From contig SVSF01000033.1 in NCBI GenBank assembly GCA_015064425.1, positions 1 to 17,209 on the forward strand: a stretch of DNA of 17,209 nucleotides, read 5' to 3'. A program made the position numbers and the translations under genes. Position 1 is the first letter of the stretch; each line of letters starts with the position of its first letter. Below the pieces are notes generated by a model. The model saw only the letters and a program-made list of their open reading frames with translations. It made no database searches and was not told the origin of the DNA. The DNA is from Oscillospiraceae bacterium (GTDB taxonomy: Bacteria; Bacillota_A; Clostridia; Oscillospirales; CAG-272). Positions 7,864 through 13,692 of the stretch are shown here, in pieces.

Positions 7864-9078
7864 TTAAATTTCACCCGTGAGCATTCCCATAAGCTCATGT
7901 CCACGAGGGTTATAGTTATTCTTTGCCTCAGCGGTAAGCTCCGTAAAGTGCTCAACACCATCATAAGACTTTGAAGAATTGTATATCATAAACGGAACGG
8001 GACTTATTGTATGTGTGCGTATTGCAACAGGCGTAGGATGATCGGGAAGCACCATTATTTTGAAATCCTCGCCGCAATCCTTAAGATATTCATAAACAGG
8101 CTTAAGTATAAGCTCGGATATCTTCTCAATAGCTGTCACCTTGTTTTCGGTCTCAGCTCTGTGGCCGCACTCGTCGGGACCTTCAACATGAACGTAAACG
8201 AGCTCTTTTCCACGCTTAAAAGCATCTATTGCCGCATTTGCCTTGCCTTCATAATTCGTCTTATAATTGCCCGTAGCGCCCTCAACGTCTATAGATTCCA
8301 TTTTTGCACAAATACCTATACCCTTGATAAGGTCAACTGCTGAAATAACGGAAGCATCAAGCCCCCATTTATCCTTAAAGAGCGGTAGCTGAGGCTTTTT
8401 ACCGGGGCTCCAGAGCCACGCAGAGTTAGCAGGGCGGAGTCCTCTGCGGCGGCGCTCCTCATTCACAGGGTGATTGTTAAGTATCTCAAAGCTATCACGC
8501 ATAAGCTTGTAAAATTCCTCACCGCCGTTTTCCTTCTTCGGGAGATATTCTCCTATCTGCTTACCGAGAATATCGTGAGGACGGGAAAAATCATATTTTT
8601 CGTTACCGTTCTTCCAAATGAGGCAATGACGGTAGCTTACGCCCGTGTAGAATTTTCTATACTCATTTCCGAGCTTTTCCTCAAGAGTCTTTATCAACTT
8701 ATCAGCCTCGGGAGTTGATATCTCGTCAGCGCTGTGATCAAGTATTACCTTGCTATCGTAATCACCTTCATCGGTAAGCGTAACAACATTGCAGCGATAT
8801 GCTGTTTCATCAGGCTGCATCTCAATACCGATGCTGAGCGCTTCGAGAGGGGAGCGTCCCTTGGAATATATTTTAGGGTCATAAGAAAGGATAGCAAGGT
8901 TTGCCGTATCACTTTCGGGAACCATTCCGTCGGGAACGTTAGATACTGTGCCAACATATGAACTCTTTGCAAGCATATCCATCGTAGGCTTATTTGCCTT
9001 TGCCATAGGAGTAACACCGCCGAGGGATTCTACCGCTGTATCAGCCATTCCGTCAGGTATAAGAACAAGGTATTTCAT
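7864..9078 (-). CDS. apgM: ApgM-type phosphoglycerate mutase family protein (possible alternative homoserine kinase)
   Basis: This 404-residue protein belongs to the alkaline-phosphatase superfamily branch of archaeal-type, cofactor-independent phosphoglycerate mutases (recalled as COG3635). Visible features are the N-terminal metal aspartate in LIPDGMAD (D9), the serine-nucleophile region PESDTANLAILSYDP (54-68, S56), HVEGPDECGHRAE (297-309, D302 and H306), LPDHPTPV (D346, H347) and RTHTISPVPF (H356). All expected ligand motifs look intact. The ATG at 9078 is 9 nt after AGGTGG; another ATG at 9085 is out of frame. It leads a seven-gene operon that ends with thrC, behind a near-perfect promoter. 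Annotated members interconvert 2- and 3-phosphoglycerate, but some relatives are thought to phosphorylate homoserine. Sharing a transcript with thrC favours the second idea here, though sequence alone cannot decide. Confidence 0.9.
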   Translation of the reverse strand: MKYLVLIPDGMADTAVESLGGVTPMAKANKPTMDMLAKSSYVGTVSNVPDGMVPESDTANLAILSYDPKIYSKGRSPLEALSIGIEMQPDETAYRCNVVTLTDEGDYDSKVILDHSADEISTPEADKLIKTLEEKLGNEYRKFYTGVSYRHCLIWKNGNEKYDFSRPHDILGKQIGEYLPKKENGGEEFYKLMRDSFEILNNHPVNEERRRRGLRPANSAWLWSPGKKPQLPLFKDKWGLDASVISAVDLIKGIGICAKMESIDVEGATGNYKTNYEGKANAAIDAFKRGKELVYVHVEGPDECGHRAETENKVTAIEKISELILKPVYEYLKDCGEDFKIMVLPDHPTPVAIRTHTISPVPFMIYNSSKSYDGVEHFTELTAEAKNNYNPRGHELMGMLTGEI

Positions 9079-9116
9079 TTTTCATTTCCACCTTTAAATT
9101 TTAATATTATTACTAT

Positions 9117-9145
9117 ATTATAACAGTAATTATTTGTTCGGTCAA
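9117..9145 (-). promoter_or_regulatory. sigma-A promoter of the apgM-lepB-ylqF-rnhB-yraN-M19-thrC operon
   Basis: TTGACC, a 17-base spacer and a perfect TATAAT on the minus strand stand about 40 nt before the apgM-like ATG. No comparably good promoter or terminator is apparent between the seven downstream genes, so this is probably their main promoter. Confidence 0.9.
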
Positions 9146-9194
9146 CACACATCTTGAAATTTCTATAAAAATGGCAAAAAAATGTGCAAACGTA

Positions 9195-9223
9195 TTGAAA
9201 AAACAGTAGATATATGATAAAAT
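9195..9223 (+). promoter_or_regulatory. sigma-A promoter of the NfeD/slipin operon
   Basis: TTGAAA, a 17-base spacer and TAAAAT on the plus strand stand about 37 nt before the TTG start at 9261. It is divergent from the operon promoter at 9117-9145, with about 50 bases between the two -35 boxes. Confidence 0.8.
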
Positions 9224-9260
9224 AATACCAAGATTGATAAATATTATTGGGGGTGGTAAA

Positions 9261-9881
9261 TTGTTAAAAAGCAAAAAGAAAAGACTTATATTGATTTTTT
9301 TCGCTTTTGCTGTCCTTTTTATATGTATTTCACTGCCTTTTTTAAGAGAGAACACACAGAAAAACAAGGAAACCCCAAATAATCTTCCGAGCTATATCTT
9401 TTACGAGCCCGATTACGATACGGATATACTTTCAGATCCCGAATATCTAAAGCTTAACAGAATAATTTTATACACCAACGGAGCTCTCAGTATTACCGTT
9501 TCTCCCGAGGATTATGAATCGACCGATAAGGTACTGTATTTTCTGGCCGAATTTACAGACACTATGATAGAGGGCGATTTTACAAAATATCCGTCGTTTT
9601 TCAGCGAAAAGTATAATATAAAGAACACTTTGCCGGAAAAATTCACAATGCAAAGAATATATGACGTTTCAATAGAAAAAATTGATCAATATTATGCCGA
9701 AGAGGATGGGGTGGAACACGAGCAATATATTTATAAGCTTGACTACCTCATAGACAAAAACGACGGAACACTAAGAAGAGATATCGGTAGCGGGGAATCT
9801 ATTCCCCAATATCTTGTCATCACAGAAAGAAACGGACGCCTTGAGATAGATGACGTATTAACTTATACCTACAAAAATTAA
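9261..9881 (+). CDS. uncharacterised membrane-anchored protein
   Basis: I do not recognise this 206-residue protein. It has a basic N-terminus (MLKSKKKR) and one hydrophobic segment at about 9-27, then a polar, Tyr- and acid-rich region that should lie outside the membrane. There is no lipobox cysteine. The outer part reads as helices (FLAEFTDTMIEGDFTKYPSF, about 94-113) followed by alternating strands ending in a predicted sheet (QYLVITERNGRLEIDDVLTY), which is reminiscent of an NTF2-like fold. That resemblance is a guess. The frame is open from a TTG at 9234 that has no ribosome site; TTG at 9261 follows GGGGGT by 6 nt and is preferred. The gene starts a four-gene operon, 13 nt before nfeD, so a membrane role with the NfeD/slipin pair is possible. 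Confidence 0.75.
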   Translation: MLKSKKKRLILIFFAFAVLFICISLPFLRENTQKNKETPNNLPSYIFYEPDYDTDILSDPEYLKLNRIILYTNGALSITVSPEDYESTDKVLYFLAEFTDTMIEGDFTKYPSFFSEKYNIKNTLPEKFTMQRIYDVSIEKIDQYYAEEDGVEHEQYIYKLDYLIDKNDGTLRRDIGSGESIPQYLVITERNGRLEIDDVLTYTYKN

Positions 9882-9894
9882 GGAGGACAAACAG

Positions 9895-10329
9895 ATGAAT
9901 GAATTCATTTGGCTCGGAATACTTATAATAGCCTTTATAACCGAGCTTACAACAGCGGCTCTCATAGCAGTCTGGTTTATGCCGGGAGCTGTAGCAGCAC
10001 TCGTTCTTGCAGCATTAAATCTGCCTATATGGGTTCAGGTGCTCGTATTTCTTATAATATCTGCGGTTTCGCTTATCCTTTCAAAGACCATTTTTAAGAA
10101 ATATATAAGAAAAACACCGATATCAAACACTAATTCAGACGCACTTATCGGTGAGACCGGAGTAGTTACCGAAGATATCGACAATATAGAGGGCAGGGGA
10201 CTTGTAAAAGTAAAGTCACAAGTCTGGACAGCACGTTCGGAAGATCCGACAGTAAAGATTGCCTCAGGCAGTCTTGTTGAAATTAAAAGCATTGAGGGCG
10301 TAAAGCTCATTTGCAATAAAATTGATTAA
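9895..10329 (+). CDS. NfeD family membrane protein (short form)
   Basis: This 144-residue protein is a short NfeD: membrane segments at about 4-26, 28-42 and 46-64, then a soluble OB-fold-like domain (about 84-141, from IGETGVVTEDI to the C-terminus). It lacks the ClpP-like protease domain of long NfeD proteins. Short NfeD proteins are typically encoded next to a slipin/SPFH gene, as here, and the pair is thought to organise membrane microdomains or membrane protein stability. The ATG at 9895 is preceded by AAGGAGG. The SPFH gene follows after 12 nt. Family assignment is good; the exact function is not known. Confidence 0.92.
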   Translation: MNEFIWLGILIIAFITELTTAALIAVWFMPGAVAALVLAALNLPIWVQVLVFLIISAVSLILSKTIFKKYIRKTPISNTNSDALIGETGVVTEDIDNIEGRGLVKVKSQVWTARSEDPTVKIASGSLVEIKSIEGVKLICNKID

Positions 10330-10341
10330 AGGAGAATCATT

Positions 10342-11274
10342 ATGACAGGTTATATTATTGGATTTATCGTTATCGTTCTTTTTATCACGATAGTTTCTAA
10401 TATCCATATCGTTCCGCAGGCACGTGGATACGTTATTGAGCGCCTCGGGGCTTATTATGCAACATGGAAAACAGGTATGCATTTTACCGTTCCTTTTCTT
10501 GATAAGGTCGCAAAAAAGATAAACCTTATGGAGCAGGTTGCAGATTTCCAGCCTCAAGCGGTTATCACAAAAGATAACGTTAGGATGCAGATAGATACAG
10601 TAGTTTTCTACCAGATAACAGACTGTAAACTCTATACCTACGGTGTTACAAGCCCCATGAGTGCGATTGAAAATCTCACGGCTACAACTCTCCGTAATAT
10701 TATAGGCGAGCTTGAGCTTGACAGCACTCTTACTTCAAGAGATATAATCAACACCAAGATGCGTGCAATTCTTGATGAGGCGACCGACCCTTGGGGAATC
10801 AAAGTGAACCGTGTTGAGCTGAAAAACATCATTCCTCCGAAGGAAATTCAGGATGCAATGGAAAAGCAGATGAAGGCAGAACGTGAGCGCAGAGAGCTTA
10901 TTCTGAAAGCCGAGGGTGAACGTAATTCTTCCATTCTTGTAGCGGAAGGCCGTAAGCAGTCTCTCATCCTTGAAGCAGAAGCAGAAAAGCAGTCTGCTAT
11001 CCTTCGTGCAGAGGCGGCAAAAGAAGCCAGAATAAGAGAGGCAGAGGGTGAAGCTGAAGCTATCGTGAAGGTACAAAAGGCAACCGCCGAGGGTATCAGA
11101 ATGATAAACGAAGTCGCTCCGGGTCAGGCAGTTATAGCACTCAAGAGCCTTGAAGCATTTGAAAAGGCAGCTGACGGAAAGGCAACAAAGATAATTATTC
11201 CCTCGGAAATACAGGGAATCGCAGGACTTGCCAAAAGCATAACGGAAGTAGCACAGACAGAGAAAAATGGATAA
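10342..11274 (+). CDS. SPFH/Band 7 domain protein (slipin or QmcA-like)
   Basis: This 310-residue membrane protein belongs to the stomatin/prohibitin/flotillin superfamily. An N-terminal hydrophobic segment (about 3-20) is followed by the Band 7 domain, with the family segments IVPQARGYVIERLGAY (23-38) and TGMHFTVPFLDKV (44-56). A long charged helix follows (about 170-250) in which EAE, AEGE and RAEAAKEA units recur, the usual coiled coil. A conserved C-terminal stretch (APGQAVIALKSLEAFEKAADG) completes it. Such proteins form large rings on membranes and influence membrane proteases and lipid domains. The ATG at 10342 follows AAAGGAG. Its last 8 nt overlap the next gene. It is partnered with nfeD immediately upstream. 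Confidence 0.95.
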   Translation: MTGYIIGFIVIVLFITIVSNIHIVPQARGYVIERLGAYYATWKTGMHFTVPFLDKVAKKINLMEQVADFQPQAVITKDNVRMQIDTVVFYQITDCKLYTYGVTSPMSAIENLTATTLRNIIGELELDSTLTSRDIINTKMRAILDEATDPWGIKVNRVELKNIIPPKEIQDAMEKQMKAERERRELILKAEGERNSSILVAEGRKQSLILEAEAEKQSAILRAEAAKEARIREAEGEAEAIVKVQKATAEGIRMINEVAPGQAVIALKSLEAFEKAADGKATKIIIPSEIQGIAGLAKSITEVAQTEKNG

Positions 11275-11887
11275 CATTGAAAGAAGAAATAAAGGGCTGC
11301 CGTATATAGCAGACCTTGACTGTATGCGCCAAATAGTGTCCGCAAGGAAGCTTACCCATAAGCTCAACACTATTGAACCTTGGAATTTCAAGGAAATCAT
11401 GGAGATAGAAAAAGAGCTCATCGGAAAGCTGGGGGAAAACTCATTTATTACCCCTCCTTTTCGTTGTGATTACGGTTTCAACATCGAAACGGGCGATAAT
11501 TTCTTCGCAAATTATAACCTGACAGTCCTTGACGTCGGAAAAGTGATTTTCGGCGATAACGTTATGATAGGTCCAAACGTATCAATATACACTGCAGGTC
11601 ATCCGATAGATCCCGTGGCAAGAAATTCCGGATATGAGTTCGGTATTCCGATAGAAATAGGGAACAACGTATGGATAGGCGGTAATGCAGTTATAAACCC
11701 CGGTGTCAAAATAGGGAATAACGTCGTTATAGGCTCCGGAAGCGTTGTAACAAAAGATATTCCCGATAATTCCGTAGCTACAGGGAACCCCTGTAAGGTG
11801 ATACGCACGGTAAACGAAGATGATAAAAAATATTATTTTCGCAAAATGGAGTTTGACGAAGAATCACTAAAAAACATTTACGGATAA
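11267..11887 (+). CDS. maltose O-acetyltransferase-like hexapeptide acetyltransferase
   Basis: This 206-residue enzyme is of the left-handed beta-helix acyltransferase family, close to Maa/LacA/NodL, which transfer acetyl from acetyl-CoA to sugars. The N-terminal Mac domain is visible (about 5-60), followed by hexapeptide repeats such as IGPNVSIYTA and IGNNVWIGGNAVINPGVKIG. The catalytic His is H112 in TAGHPIDP, and the C-terminal GNPCKVIR is conserved. The ATG at 11267 overlaps the SPFH gene by 8 nt. The ribosome site is weak (GAGA), so translation is probably coupled. The acceptor sugar is unknown. Its place at the end of a membrane-microdomain operon is unexpected and may be only economical packing. 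A hairpin closes the operon right after the stop. Confidence 0.93.
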   Translation: MDNIERRNKGLPYIADLDCMRQIVSARKLTHKLNTIEPWNFKEIMEIEKELIGKLGENSFITPPFRCDYGFNIETGDNFFANYNLTVLDVGKVIFGDNVMIGPNVSIYTAGHPIDPVARNSGYEFGIPIEIGNNVWIGGNAVINPGVKIGNNVVIGSGSVVTKDIPDNSVATGNPCKVIRTVNEDDKKYYFRKMEFDEESLKNIYG

Positions 11888-11890
11888 AAA

Positions 11891-11920
11891 AACAAGTGGC
11901 ATAGAAATATGCCACTTGTT
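11891..11920. terminator. bidirectional hairpin terminator
   Basis: A perfect 13-bp stem (AACAAGTGGCATA / TATGCCACTTGTT) with a GAAA loop lies between convergent genes. On the minus strand it runs into seven T's, a strong terminator for the flavodoxin-like gene. On the plus strand the tail is only TTAATAATTT, so it is weaker for the acetyltransferase gene. Confidence 0.9.
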
Positions 11921-11948
11921 AATAATTTAACAAAAGGGTGCTCCAAAA

Positions 11949-12365
11949 TTATTTGAGTTCTTTAATTACTTTGTTTACCCACTCTATAAGGGCAGTATGC
12001 TCCTCGGGCTTGACGCTCTTAAGGAAAGGAAGACCGCACTTGGTATAGAACACTTCATCTATAACGTTTGTTCCTGCCTCCGTGAGAACATTCTTAAGCT
12101 TATCGGCTGCAGCCTCGGTACCATCTACAAGAAGCGCAACGTTTGTCGCGCGTGTCTTGTTCAGTTCTTTACAGAACTTTACAATAGATTCCTTTGGATC
12201 TCCGGAAACTGCGAGAATAACGATACGTTCCTTATCACAGGAATACGCAGGCGGGATATTATCAACAGAACCCGGTGCGAGATCAAATTCGTTTTTGATG
12301 TTGTTTGCGAGCGTCATCATTTTTCCTTTAGAGGACGCTACAAGAACTCTCATTTTAATTGCCAT
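11949..12365 (-). CDS. flavodoxin-like protein, FMN loop not canonical
   Basis: This 138-residue protein has the alternating strand and helix pattern of a flavodoxin: MRVLVASSKGKMMTLANNI at the N-terminus, RIVILAVSGDPKESIVKFCK at about 47-66, NVALLVDGT at 74-82 and a C-terminal helix. The phosphate loop reads SSKGKM, where classical flavodoxins have T/S-x-T-G-N-T, so FMN binding is doubtful. The ATG at 12365 is 9 nt after GGAGG and is preferred over a second ATG four codons in. The gene is single, convergent with the acetyltransferase and ended by a strong hairpin. Its role is unknown; a small electron carrier or a fold relative without cofactor are both possible. Confidence 0.7.
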   Translation of the reverse strand: MAIKMRVLVASSKGKMMTLANNIKNEFDLAPGSVDNIPPAYSCDKERIVILAVSGDPKESIVKFCKELNKTRATNVALLVDGTEAAADKLKNVLTEAGTNVIDEVFYTKCGLPFLKSVKPEEHTALIEWVNKVIKELK

Positions 12366-12396
12366 AGTTTTTTACCTCCAAATATTGTACATTTAT

Positions 12397-12402
12397 ATTC
12401 TA
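12397..12402 (-). promoter_or_regulatory. probable extended -10 promoter of the flavodoxin-like gene
   Basis: TGTTAGAAT on the minus strand matches an extended -10 element (TGnTATAAT, one mismatch) about 30 nt before the ATG. No good -35 box lies at the right distance. Confidence 0.45.
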
Positions 12403-12480
12403 ACACAAAAATCTGCTTTTGTGGGGCATTTTACGAAAATTATCAAATTTTAACCGATTTTTGCGTATTTCGCTTCCCCT

Positions 12481-12510
12481 CATTATACAAAATTTGCATT
12501 TTGTATAATG
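12481..12510. repeat. perfect 13-bp inverted repeat downstream of spoIIID
   Basis: CATTATACAAAAT and ATTTTGTATAATG flank a 4-base loop (TTGC). It starts 9 nt past the spoIIID stop and lies about 80 nt upstream of the flavodoxin-like promoter. Neither strand has a T-run directly after the stem, so it is not a typical terminator, and it could equally be a protein-binding palindrome. The remaining 12403-12480 stretch shows nothing I can name. Confidence 0.7.
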
Positions 12511-12519
12511 AGATGTGTT

Positions 12520-12804
12520 TTAAGGCAAGGATATAACTCCCCCTCTCTCTGTTCTACGCTCTAAATATTTTTGTCTTGTAGCTTCACCGCCACGCAGATG
12601 TCTCTCCTCTTTATGCTTTTGTAAGATCTCATTTACTTTTTCAAAAAGCAACGGGTCGGATCTTTTCAAGTGCTCTGTAACGTCCTTATGCACTGTGCTC
12701 TTACTTACTCCGAAATAAGTTGCGGCGCTCCTTACCGTTGCTTCGTTTTCCACTATGTATTCCCCGAGTAATCTGCATCTCGGTCTGCTTTTCTTATAAT
12801 TCAT
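12520..12804 (-). CDS. spoIIID: sporulation transcriptional regulator SpoIIID
   Basis: SpoIIID is a small DNA-binding protein that activates and represses mother-cell genes after sigma-E during sporulation. This 94-residue protein fits the usual 80-95. The helix-turn-helix region VRSAATYFGVSKSTVHKDVT (24-43) and the distal HLRGGEATRQKY basic region (69-80) closely resemble Bacillus SpoIIID as I recall it. The ATG at 12804 has GAGGTG 5 nt upstream; the frame is open further upstream, but no homology lies there. A sigma-E-like promoter is visible at 12832-12859, as expected for this gene. It is divergent from the TrmH-like methyltransferase gene. Assignment is confident and marks the organism as an endospore former or close relative. 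Confidence 0.96.
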   Translation of the reverse strand: MNYKKSRPRCRLLGEYIVENEATVRSAATYFGVSKSTVHKDVTEHLKRSDPLLFEKVNEILQKHKEERHLRGGEATRQKYLERRTERGGVISLP

Positions 12805-12831
12805 ATTGCACCTCGAATTATTATTCGATAC

Positions 12832-12859
12832 AATATATGTGAGAAAAAATAAAAATATC
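12832..12859 (-). promoter_or_regulatory. sigma-E-like promoter of spoIIID
   Basis: On the minus strand GATATTT is followed after 13 bases by CATATATT. Six of eight bases match the sigma-E -10 consensus CATACAAT, and the ATATTT -35 core is intact. The -10 box lies about 30 nt before the spoIIID ATG. It overlaps the leader region of the divergent methyltransferase gene. Confidence 0.6.
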
Positions 12860-12876
12860 ATATCCGGAGTTAGTTT

Positions 12877-13662
12877 ATGACAACCAAAGAATCCGAAAAA
12901 TTTGTTACGTCGAATATTCTTGAAGGTATGACCTCTATATCTGCCCTGCTCAAGTCTTACGAGAAAGAAAAAAATCAAAACAACAGAAAAATAATTAAAA
13001 TTTTGTATAATGAAAGCAAGATAAAAAATCATTACAGAGAATTTGCCTTCCTAAAAAGAATGTCCGAGCTTCACGGCTTTTCTATAGAAACCGTTTCCGA
13101 ACAAGTCATTGAAGAAAACACTATCGGAAACACACACGGTGGAGTTATAGCAGTTTGTTCAGATCGCACCATAAAAGAGATTTCTGCAGAAGATATAGTT
13201 CCCGACGGATTTTATTTTATGCTTGAGGGCATCGAAGACCCTTATAATTTCGGCTATTCCCTACGTTCGCTTTACGCTGCAGGTGTAGACGGAATAATTC
13301 TTTCTCCGAGAAACTGGATGGGCGCTGCAGGTGTTGTGGCAAGAGCTTCAGCCGGCGCTTCGGAACTTCTTGATATGTATATATCCGAGCCTCTTAATGC
13401 TATAGAAATATTCAAAAATAAAGGATATAAGGTATACTGCGCCGATAAACCAAATTCAGTATCTATATACGAAACAGAGGTAAAAAAGCCGCTTCTCGTT
13501 ATCGTAGGCGGTGAAAAAAGAGGAAATTCAAAGGCTGTTCTTGAAAATTCAGATAAGATAATACATATCGACTACGGACGCAATTTCGGTGCTGCACTAT
13601 CTGCCGCATCCGCATCAACCGTTATTGCATTTGAAGTAATGAGACAAAATTTGAACAAATAA
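12877..13662 (+). CDS. SpoU/TrmH-family RNA methyltransferase
   Basis: This 261-residue protein belongs to the SPOUT superfamily of SAM-dependent RNA 2'-O-methyltransferases. Motif 1 is clear: LEGIEDPYNFGYSLRSLYAA (116-135, with N124 and R130). Motif 2 reads LLVIVGGEKRGNS (206-218). Motif 3 reads IDYGRNFGAALSAASASTVI (231-250), where most SpoU proteins have SLNVS or a near variant, so the conserved Asn is absent. An N-terminal domain (about 12-95), ending in THGGVIAV, resembles the SpoU substrate-binding domain. The ATG at 12877 follows GGAG by 7 nt. A possible weak promoter (TTGCAC-17-TACAAT, 12806-12834) overlaps the spoIIID leader. The methylated nucleotide is unknown. The gene shares a terminator with the convergent pyrimidine phosphorylase. 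Confidence 0.9.
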   Translation: MTTKESEKFVTSNILEGMTSISALLKSYEKEKNQNNRKIIKILYNESKIKNHYREFAFLKRMSELHGFSIETVSEQVIEENTIGNTHGGVIAVCSDRTIKEISAEDIVPDGFYFMLEGIEDPYNFGYSLRSLYAAGVDGIILSPRNWMGAAGVVARASAGASELLDMYISEPLNAIEIFKNKGYKVYCADKPNSVSIYETEVKKPLLVIVGGEKRGNSKAVLENSDKIIHIDYGRNFGAALSAASASTVIAFEVMRQNLNK

Positions 13663-13692
13663 AAGAACTGCCGCATGTGCGGCAGTTCTTTT
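13661..13692. terminator. shared bidirectional terminator
   Basis: A perfect 14-bp stem (AAAAGAACTGCCGC / GCGGCAGTTCTTTT) with an ATGT loop touches the stop codons of both convergent genes. T-runs occur on both sides (TTTTATTTT on the plus strand, TTTTATTT on the minus strand), so it should work in both directions. Confidence 0.92.

Noticed and set aside
10735..11421. 228-codon open frame on the minus strand opposite the SPFH and acetyltransferase genes
   Set aside because: It spans two real genes on the other strand and has a low-complexity, Cys/Ser/Leu-rich translation typical of a shadow frame.
13000..13013. 14-base match to one arm of the 12481-12510 palindrome
   Set aside because: It encodes ILYNE in the methyltransferase frame and lacks the second arm; an AT-rich match of this length is expected by chance in a window this size.
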